The notes beneath the pieces are model-generated. The model saw nothing but the letters and a program-made list of their open reading frames with translations. It had not been told where the DNA came from and made no database searches. Shown here one piece after another: positions 1-5,571 of a DNA stretch of 6,645 nucleotides. The DNA is from Pseudomonadota bacterium (GTDB taxonomy: Bacteria > Pseudomonadota > Gammaproteobacteria > Woeseiales > Woeseiaceae): NCBI GenBank assembly GCA_027295475.1, contig JAPUKV010000054.1, positions 1-6,645 on the forward strand, given 5' to 3'. Every line of letters begins with the position of its first letter. Positions within the stretch are counted from its first letter, which is position 1. A program made the translations under genes and the position numbers.

Positions 1-3
1 ACG

Positions 4-1755
4 GTGCTCGCAGTGAACGGCGGAGATCTCGGCTTTATCGGCAACTTTATGAACTTCCTGGCAAACGAACCGTTCCTGATCATCATGATCTCGCTTGCCC
101 TCGGCTATCCGCTCGGGCAGGTCAGGATGGGGCCGGTGAACCTGGGCTCGACCGCGGGTACGCTCGTCGTCGGGATCATCCTCTGCAACATCGCCTTTCT
201 TGGCTATGACATCAAATTCAGCATCCCGGGCCTGGTGTCGACGATTTCTCTGGCGCTGTTCATGTATGCCATCGGCCTGAGGGTCGGCCCATCGTTCTTC
301 TCTGGGTTGGCCCGCGACGGCAAGCACCTCGTGGTGATCGCCATAATTGTCGTGGTCTTCAACTGGGTGATCGCAATGGGCGGCGCGACGCTGCTCAATC
401 TGGATCCCGGGTATGGGCCCGGCATGATCTCCGGCAGCTTTACGGTTACGGCCGTTCTGGGTGTTGCCCAGTCCGCGATCGACAGCGGGTCATGGATCCC
501 GCCAGAGGGGTTCGACCCGGCCCAGGCGGGCGCCAACATGGCGGCCGGCTACGCCATCAGCTACATCCTGTCGTCTCTCGGCATCATCATGATGATCAAA
601 TATCTCCCAACCCTTTTCGGTCACGACCCCGTGGCCGAAGGCAAGAAGGCGGAGGAGATCTATAGCGGCGGCGGGACCGGAGCGGCGTTGCCGGGGTCGG
701 ATGAATCCTTCGTGATGGGTTATTCGCCTCTGGACATCCGCGCCTACGAGGTCACCAACGAGAATCTCATTGGCATGACGCCGCTGGAAATGTTCGAGAA
801 GCACGGCGTTCCCATCCTGCGCATGGTGCGCAAGGGCGAATGGATCGACGTAGAGGACAATTCCAGAATCCAGGAAGGCGATGTGATTACCGTCCGTGCC
901 GACGTCGAGCGGCACATTGCCGGGGGCAACAAGGTCGGCCCGGAAGTGGCGGACGAGCTCTCCCGAAAAATTGACCTGGAAGTGGCGGAAATCGTCATCG
1001 GCAATTCTGAATTTGCCGGCAAGACGCTGGAACAGATCGGCAAGACGCTTGGCTACGGTCTCTTCCTTCAGACCCTGTTCCGCGCCGGCGAGGAACTACC
1101 GCATCTGCCGGGGACCAAGATCGAGGTCGGCGACGTCGCGCGCATCGTTGGTCCTGCCTGGTGTGTCAACAAGGTAGCCGATCAGCTGGGCAGTGCCGTT
1201 CGCGCGACGGCAACAACAGAGGTCATGTGGATGGCGATCGCCATGGCGATCGGCTATGGCGTCGGCAAGCTCAGTGTCACCATGGGCAACATTCCCTTCG
1301 CCCTCGGCACCTCTGCGGGCATCATTCTGACGGGTATCCTGGTCAGTGCCATGCGGGCACGCAATCCGCTCTTTGGCGGCCCCGTCAACGAAGGCGCCCG
1401 CGCCCTGCTTCAGGACCTCGGCCTGAACATGTTCATCGCGGTCTTGGCGGCCAATGTGGGCTCGAAGATCATCAACTCCTTCGCAGGCGGCGCAGGCTTG
1501 AAGATCGCAATCATTGGCACGCTCGCGGCCCTGGTGCCGGCGTTCATTGCCTGGTTGTACGGCTATTACATCGCCAAGATGAACCCGGTCGTGCTCGCTG
1601 GCGCCTGTGCCGGTGGACGCAACTCGACGCCCGCCATGCGAGGCATCCAGGACGAATCGCAGAGTGTGACACCAGCGATCGGCTATCCGGTCCCCTACGC
1701 AGTGAGCACGGTCCTCGTCCTCATCGGCGGTTACATCGCGATGGTGCTGTCGTAG
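4..1755 (+). CDS. AspT-like amino acid/dicarboxylate exchanger (AAE family) with two RCK_C domains
   Basis: This is an inner-membrane secondary transporter of the aspartate:alanine exchanger family. Known members swap aspartate for alanine (AspT) or export succinate (SucE-like). Residues 22-200 form the first membrane half, with hydrophobic stretches near 22-38, 48-66, 75-92, 107-130 and 180-200. Residues about 205-400 are hydrophilic and hold two RCK_C/TrkA_C-like domains (about 245-306 and 323-395), matching the large cytoplasmic loop of AspT. Residues about 405-583 form the second half, with family-like motifs NPLFGGPVNEGARALLQDLG (454-473) and GGRNSTPAM (537-545) and a C-terminal helix at 560-582. 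The length of 583 is close to the family norm of about 540-570. The GTG at 4 is only provisional: the reading frame is open to the window edge, no ribosome site is visible, and GTG at 13 or ATG at 49 (just before the first helix) are alternatives. It lies 127 bases upstream of a decarboxylase on the same strand, suggesting a functional pair. The family call is firm; the substrate is unknown. Confidence 0.88.
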   Translation: MLAVNGGDLGFIGNFMNFLANEPFLIIMISLALGYPLGQVRMGPVNLGSTAGTLVVGIILCNIAFLGYDIKFSIPGLVSTISLALFMYAIGLRVGPSFFSGLARDGKHLVVIAIIVVVFNWVIAMGGATLLNLDPGYGPGMISGSFTVTAVLGVAQSAIDSGSWIPPEGFDPAQAGANMAAGYAISYILSSLGIIMMIKYLPTLFGHDPVAEGKKAEEIYSGGGTGAALPGSDESFVMGYSPLDIRAYEVTNENLIGMTPLEMFEKHGVPILRMVRKGEWIDVEDNSRIQEGDVITVRADVERHIAGGNKVGPEVADELSRKIDLEVAEIVIGNSEFAGKTLEQIGKTLGYGLFLQTLFRAGEELPHLPGTKIEVGDVARIVGPAWCVNKVADQLGSAVRATATTEVMWMAIAMAIGYGVGKLSVTMGNIPFALGTSAGIILTGILVSAMRARNPLFGGPVNEGARALLQDLGLNMFIAVLAANVGSKIINSFAGGAGLKIAIIGTLAALVPAFIAWLYGYYIAKMNPVVLAGACAGGRNSTPAMRGIQDESQSVTPAIGYPVPYAVSTVLVLIGGYIAMVLS

Positions 1756-1792
1756 CATCATGATTGGCAGGCGAGCGGCCCGCGAACCTATT

Positions 1793-1824
1793 CTGGTCCC
1801 GGATCATTTCTGAACCGGGGCCAG
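1793..1824 (+). terminator. Strong intergenic hairpin between exchanger and decarboxylase (terminator or attenuator-like)
   Basis: The arms CTGGTCCCGG (1793-1802) and CCGGGGCCAG (1815-1824) pair over 10 bases with one T-G wobble. Inside, an A-A mismatch is followed by TCA (1804-1806) pairing with TGA (1811-1813) around a TTTC loop. No clean T-run follows (the next bases are CAACTTTC), so it is not a textbook intrinsic terminator. It could reduce read-through, protect the end of the exchanger mRNA, or act in the leader of the decarboxylase. The structure is seen directly; its role is inferred. Confidence 0.5.
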
Positions 1825-1869
1825 CAACTTTCAAGGGCGCAAAAACGCCGAGGGAATATTCACCTGATT

Positions 1870-1875
1870 GGGAGG
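1870..1875 (+). promoter_or_regulatory. Ribosome binding site that fixes the decarboxylase start at ATG 1883
   Basis: GGGAGG lies seven bases before ATG 1883. This is near-ideal Shine-Dalgarno sequence and spacing. It argues against the in-frame TTG at 1868, which sits just before this site and would have no ribosome site of its own. Confidence 0.85.
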
Positions 1876-1882
1876 CAGACAA

Positions 1883-4699
1883 ATGGCGACTAAGAAATCC
1901 GCAGGAAAAAAAGCAATCAGAAAATCCTCTGCAAAGCCAAAGGCGAAACCGGCAGGCGCGAACCTGCAGTACTTGCTGTTCAGCGCAAGCGAGCGCCGGT
2001 CCGATCGCTGGAGCCGACTGAATATCATCGCCGGCAATATGAACATTGCAGGCGTATCGGAGAAGGAAGCGGCCGCCCTCCACGCCAAAGCCGATGCATT
2101 ATTGAGCGACATGGCCGCGTTGGAAGGCTACTGGGCCTATCCGGGCAAATCGCTGTTTGGCGCGGTGACGGATGCGCTCAAGGATTCCGACTACGGTTAT
2201 TTCCATCATGTGGTCGGCCGGATTAGCATGTCGCTGAAAAGCGAGTCCTATCGGCGCAAGGCGGCTGCCTGGGATATGCATGCGGATGCCGACGAGGATA
2301 TCGCCAACATCCCAGACTATCACGGACAGCACGAATCCAGCTGCCCGTATTTCGAGGTTCTGGTTGTCGTCGCCGACGCAAATGAAGACCGGCAGGAGCG
2401 GGTACGCCAGGAAATCCGCTCGTTGCGCAAGCCAGATGATCCGTTCATCTACGAGCTTGTTTACGTGTCCAGTTTTCAGGATGCACTGATCGCGACCCTG
2501 GTGAATTTTAACATTCAAGCGGTCGTCATCTATGATGGATTTCCGTACGCTTCGAGTTTCTCCTTTCCTGAACTGGATGAATTTCTCCGTCGCAGCATGA
2601 CCGTCGGCGAAGATAGCATGGCGTGGAAGGACTACGCATTAGAGCTTGCTGCAAAAATCAGCAATATCCGGCCCGAGCTTGATGCCTATCTGATGACCGA
2701 CCATGACGTTGAAGATCTGGCGGGCCAAGTCTCTGCTCCAAACGTTCGTCGCGTCTTCTTTGGCGCCGAAGAAACAATGGAGCTGCATTTGAGCTTGCTG
2801 GCCGGTGTTGGCGAACGCTACGAAACGCCGTTTTTCGACAATCTAAAGAAATACGCCCGCCGTCCGGTCGGCACATTCCATGCGTTGCCTGTGGCGCGCG
2901 GAAAATCGATTTACAAGTCTCACTGGATTCAGGACATGGGCCATTTTTACGGCGCCAACCTGTTTCTTGCCGAATCGTCAGCAACCAGTGGCGGTCTCGA
3001 TAGCCTGCTCGAGCCGACCGGCAACATCAAAAAGGCACACGAGAAAGCCGCGCGCTGTTTTGGCTCCGATCACACTTATTTCGTCACCAATGGCACCTCT
3101 ACTGCGAACAAGATCGTCGTGCAGGGTGTCTGCAAACCGGGCGATATCGTCCTGATCGACCGGAATTGTCACAAATCTCACCACTACGGCCTGGTGCTAT
3201 CCGGCGCGCAGCCACTTTACATGGATGCTTTTCCGCTGGTTCCGTACTCAATGTATGGCGCCGTACCGTTGAGATCGATCAAGGAAACGCTTCTGCAGCT
3301 CAAGGCCGAAGGCAAGCTAGACAAAGTCAGAATGTTGCTGATGACAAACGTGACGTTCGACGGCCATCTTTATAACGTGATGCGCGTTATGGAAGAGTGC
3401 CTCGCCATCAAACCGGATCTGATCTTTTTGTGGGACGAGGCGTGGTACGCTTTCGGGCGTTTTTCACCGTTTTACCGCCGCACGCGCACCGCCATGGGTG
3501 CGAGAGCGGCGCTCGAAGAGCGCTATGCTACAGATGCATATCGGGAAGAGTACTCGCAATTCAAAAAGAAGATCGGCAACATCGACATCAAGAACAAGAA
3601 GGTTCTGTCGACAAGACTGCTCCCAGACCCGGACCAAGTGCGCCTTCGCGTGTACTGCACGCAATCGACGCACAAGTCCTTGTCCGCTCTGCGCCAGGGA
3701 TCGATGATTCACGTCAACGATCAGGATTTCGCCGATGACAATGAGGAGGCGTTCGAGGAAGCGTTTATGACCCACACCTCGACCTCGCCAAACCAGCAAA
3801 TCATTGCCTCTCTGGATGTGGCGCGTCGTCAGGCTGAACTCGAAGGTTATGAACTTGTGACCAAGCAAATTCTTCTCGCGCTCGAGATGCGCCATCAGGT
3901 CAATCGACATCCGCTGATTTCGAAGTATTTCCGCTTTCTCGAACCCGCTGACTTGATACCGGCGGAGTATCGCAAATCCGGTCTTTCGAGCTATAATGAC
4001 CCGTCGGTCACCTGGAAGACAGTGGTGGATGCCTGGGAAGACGACGAATTTGCACTCGACCCGACGCGCCTGACGCTCGTCTGCGGAACGGCCGGCTATG
4101 ACGGCACAGAGTTCAAGGGCATTCTCGCCGAAGAGTATGACATTCAACTCAACAAGACGACGCGAAACACCGTGCTGTTTCAGTCCAATATCAACAACTC
4201 GCGCAGCGCCACAGCTTACGTCATCGAGACCCTCGTCAAGATGTCACGTCAGCTGGACAATCGTCTCGCCCGCGCCAGCCGTGGCGACAAGGCCGCATTT
4301 GTTGCCCGCGTCAAGTCGTTGATGGAGGATGTGCCTGACCTGCCGGACTTCAGTCATTTTCACGACAAGTATCGCAACAACCCCAAGAGCAAGACCCGCG
4401 AGGGGAAAATGCGTGAGGCCTTCTTTGCCGCTTACGAGGCGAAGAACTGCGAACATATCACGCTGTTCAGCAAGGAAATCGACGAACGCCTCCGCAAGGG
4501 TCCGGATCTTGTGTCAGCCAACTTCGTGATTCCGTACCCCCCCGGCTTTCCGATCATGGTTCCCGGACAGGTCATCAGTCGAGGCATCATCAATTTCATG
4601 CGCGAATTGGACGTCAAGGAGATACACGGTTATCGCGCGGAGCTGGGCATCAAGCTGATCAAGTTGGCCAAACCGAGGGCTGCGCTTGGGAAGCCGTAA
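1883..4699 (+). CDS. PLP-dependent Orn/Lys/Arg-family amino acid decarboxylase, long form (938 aa)
   Basis: This is a fold-type I pyridoxal-phosphate decarboxylase of the OKR group, presumably cytoplasmic, which removes the alpha-carboxyl of an amino acid with uptake of a proton. Residues 1-26 form a Lys/Ala/Pro-rich tail, and residues about 27-150 I cannot assign. Residues about 155-265 resemble the receiver-like wing domain (FEVLVVVADAN at 157-167). The PLP core runs about 325-770: NGTSTANK (403-410) for phosphate contacts, DRNCHKSHHY (426-435) with the ring-stacking His430, WDEAWYAFGRFSP (517-529) with Asp518 for the pyridine nitrogen, and STHKSL (595-600) with the Schiff-base Lys598 (codon 3674-3676). 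The C-terminal domain carries IPYPPGFPIMVPGQ (883-896). E. coli LdcI and AdiA are about 715-755 residues, so the N-terminus is about 200 longer. ATG 1883 was chosen for its GGGAGG site. The family and catalytic residues are clear, so it should be active. The substrate (Lys, Arg, Orn or other) cannot be decided, and the neighbouring AspT-type exchanger makes a basic substrate uncertain. Confidence 0.9.
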   Translation: MATKKSAGKKAIRKSSAKPKAKPAGANLQYLLFSASERRSDRWSRLNIIAGNMNIAGVSEKEAAALHAKADALLSDMAALEGYWAYPGKSLFGAVTDALKDSDYGYFHHVVGRISMSLKSESYRRKAAAWDMHADADEDIANIPDYHGQHESSCPYFEVLVVVADANEDRQERVRQEIRSLRKPDDPFIYELVYVSSFQDALIATLVNFNIQAVVIYDGFPYASSFSFPELDEFLRRSMTVGEDSMAWKDYALELAAKISNIRPELDAYLMTDHDVEDLAGQVSAPNVRRVFFGAEETMELHLSLLAGVGERYETPFFDNLKKYARRPVGTFHALPVARGKSIYKSHWIQDMGHFYGANLFLAESSATSGGLDSLLEPTGNIKKAHEKAARCFGSDHTYFVTNGTSTANKIVVQGVCKPGDIVLIDRNCHKSHHYGLVLSGAQPLYMDAFPLVPYSMYGAVPLRSIKETLLQLKAEGKLDKVRMLLMTNVTFDGHLYNVMRVMEECLAIKPDLIFLWDEAWYAFGRFSPFYRRTRTAMGARAALEERYATDAYREEYSQFKKKIGNIDIKNKKVLSTRLLPDPDQVRLRVYCTQSTHKSLSALRQGSMIHVNDQDFADDNEEAFEEAFMTHTSTSPNQQIIASLDVARRQAELEGYELVTKQILLALEMRHQVNRHPLISKYFRFLEPADLIPAEYRKSGLSSYNDPSVTWKTVVDAWEDDEFALDPTRLTLVCGTAGYDGTEFKGILAEEYDIQLNKTTRNTVLFQSNINNSRSATAYVIETLVKMSRQLDNRLARASRGDKAAFVARVKSLMEDVPDLPDFSHFHDKYRNNPKSKTREGKMREAFFAAYEAKNCEHITLFSKEIDERLRKGPDLVSANFVIPYPPGFPIMVPGQVISRGIINFMRELDVKEIHGYRAELGIKLIKLAKPRAALGKP

Positions 4700-4718
4700 A
4701 TTGACTTGCGCCCGGACT

Positions 4719-4739
4719 CGCACCACGGACTATCGTGCG
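4719..4739 (+). terminator. Weak hairpin just after the decarboxylase
   Basis: The arms CGCAC (4719-4723) and GTGCG (4735-4739) pair over five bases with an 11-base loop, followed by TGTGTTT. It could be a poor Rho-independent terminator or a chance fold. The short stem and broken T-run keep confidence low. Confidence 0.25.
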
Positions 4740-4764
4740 TGTGTTTAACCGGCAACCAGATTCA

Positions 4765-4784
4765 GTGCCCACTTTCGGGGGCAC
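4765..4784 (+). promoter_or_regulatory. Hairpin immediately upstream of the membrane-protein start
   Basis: GTGCCC (4765-4770) and GGGCAC (4779-4784) form a perfect six-base stem around an eight-base loop. It ends 15 bases before the GTG start at 4800 and abuts the only ribosome-site-like stretch there, GGGCGG (4785-4790). It might tune translation of the downstream gene or mark an mRNA end. The structure is seen; the function is inferred. Confidence 0.35.
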
Positions 4785-4799
4785 GGGCGGAACCTGAAC

Positions 4800-5495
4800 G
4801 TGCATGACCGGAAAATAACCATTGCCCTGAATGTCAGTCGCGCGCGACTGCAGGTTATCGGCTTCATTCTCACAATCGACATTTTTGCGCTGGGTATTTT
4901 TCTCAGCAGCACGGACCGCCATTTCTCGCTGCAGATCCTGACAGGGCTCAACGTGTTCTTTTCCATTGTTGCCAGTCTCTCCGTCGGGACGGTGTCCGCC
5001 ATCCTGATGCTGTTATCCGAGCGCTTGGATTCGGAGGGCAAAAGCGACGTCACGATCTTCGCAATTGGCGAAATGACCATGTATGTGGCGATCGTGCAAA
5101 CAATTGGCGGCATTTTTGCGGGGTTCATCGTGCTGTTTCACGTTAGTCTCGGCGAGACTACCTTTACCGCAGCCGGCGTGAACACAACCACTGCGGAGCT
5201 CTTGCAGGCGAGCGAATCGTTCCAAACAATGGTTTATTGGATGATTGCACTGCTATGGGCCTTCATCGCCTATGTCGCGCCAGCATGGTCCTTGTATCGG
5301 ATGCCGGACACGCGACAACGCAAATTCCTGTACTTCGGTTATTACGTCATACTGACGAGTCTGGTTTTCGCGTTGTCCGCACACGCTTTGCATATCGAAC
5401 TGCTCGCGCGAGGCGAATCCATCGGCGTTTTGCGTCTGTTCTTGCAAAACTTCTGGGCTCCCGGCTTCTGGAGCGGCATCGTGGCGGCGCCATGA
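4800..5495 (+). CDS. Unrecognised multi-spanning membrane protein
   Basis: I do not recognise this 231-residue protein and assign no function. Hydrophobic segments near residues 17-36, 44-73, 86-114, 144-163 and 175-197 predict an inner-membrane protein with about five helices. The first segment follows a basic N-terminus (Arg14, Arg16), and a polar loop at 115-142 is rich in Thr and Glu. No signal peptide, cysteine pair, nucleotide-binding or other catalytic motif is visible. The start is GTG at 4800, the only start codon in frame before the first helix; an in-frame TAA lies at 4746-4748. The ribosome site is weak (GGGCGG, nine bases away), suggesting modest translation. It follows the decarboxylase by 100 bases on the same strand and so may be co-transcribed with it. 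The frame stops at TGA 5493-5495, but coding character appears to continue in the +1 frame, so the natural C-terminus may be about 25 residues longer. It could be a third component of the exchanger/decarboxylase locus or an unrelated neighbour. Confidence 0.75.
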   Translation: MHDRKITIALNVSRARLQVIGFILTIDIFALGIFLSSTDRHFSLQILTGLNVFFSIVASLSVGTVSAILMLLSERLDSEGKSDVTIFAIGEMTMYVAIVQTIGGIFAGFIVLFHVSLGETTFTAAGVNTTTAELLQASESFQTMVYWMIALLWAFIAYVAPAWSLYRMPDTRQRKFLYFGYYVILTSLVFALSAHALHIELLARGESIGVLRLFLQNFWAPGFWSGIVAAP

Positions 5496-5571
5496 ATACA
5501 ACTGGGACACAGGCGCCCAGGCGGATATCTTCTTTGACCCGACACCGCCGGAAGGCAAGGAGCAGAACTAG
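5494..5571 (+). pseudogene. Probable displaced C-terminal coding tail of the membrane protein (+1 frame)
   Basis: Just past the TGA at 5493-5495, the frame starting at 5494 reads EYNWDTGAQADIFFDP and continues as a proline- and glutamate-containing end to TAG at 5569-5571. It gives 25 sense codons with mostly C or G third bases, like the genes before it. No start codon precedes it in that frame. Skipping one base at the stop (CCA, T, GAA) joins it to the membrane protein. The overlapping ATG frame at 5492 instead gives an arginine-rich, shadow-like peptide. The likeliest explanation is a one-base indel, either a real mutation or a sequencing error. A programmed +1 shift is possible but lacks a visible stimulatory site. 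Confidence 0.5.
5568..5571. other. CTAG: probable IS630 insertion target (TA) with stop codons on both strands
   Basis: IS630-family elements insert at TA, and IS630 itself favours CTAG. Here CTAG sits exactly where host-like sequence gives way to the transposase C-terminus. The palindrome supplies TAG on the + strand (5569-5571), ending the displaced membrane-protein tail, and TAG on the - strand (5570-5568), ending the transposase. The other junction is outside the window, so the TA duplication cannot be confirmed. Confidence 0.5.

Noticed and set aside
1096..1761. Long open frame on the - strand opposite the exchanger gene
   Set aside because: It lies wholly within the well-supported exchanger gene, its product is rich in Arg, His, Asp and Ala without recognisable motifs, and it has the look of a GC-rich shadow frame.
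1764..1794. Possible promoter TTGGCA with TATTCT upstream of the decarboxylase
   Set aside because: The 19-base spacing is long, the -10 match is modest, and co-transcription with the exchanger explains the layout equally well.
1836..1849. Small hairpin GGCG/CGCC with a CAAAAA loop before the decarboxylase
   Set aside because: A four-base stem is short enough to arise by chance in this GC-rich sequence.
1868..1882. TTG start giving a decarboxylase five residues longer
   Set aside because: The GGGAGG site sits inside this extension at ideal distance from ATG 1883.
3464..4147. 227-codon open frame on the - strand opposite the decarboxylase
   Set aside because: It covers the PLP-core coding region, including the Schiff-base lysine, and has no family features of its own.
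4701..4733. Possible promoter starting with TTGACT after the decarboxylase
   Set aside because: No convincing -10 element lies at 16-18 bases; the nearest A/T-rich hexamer is over 20 bases away.
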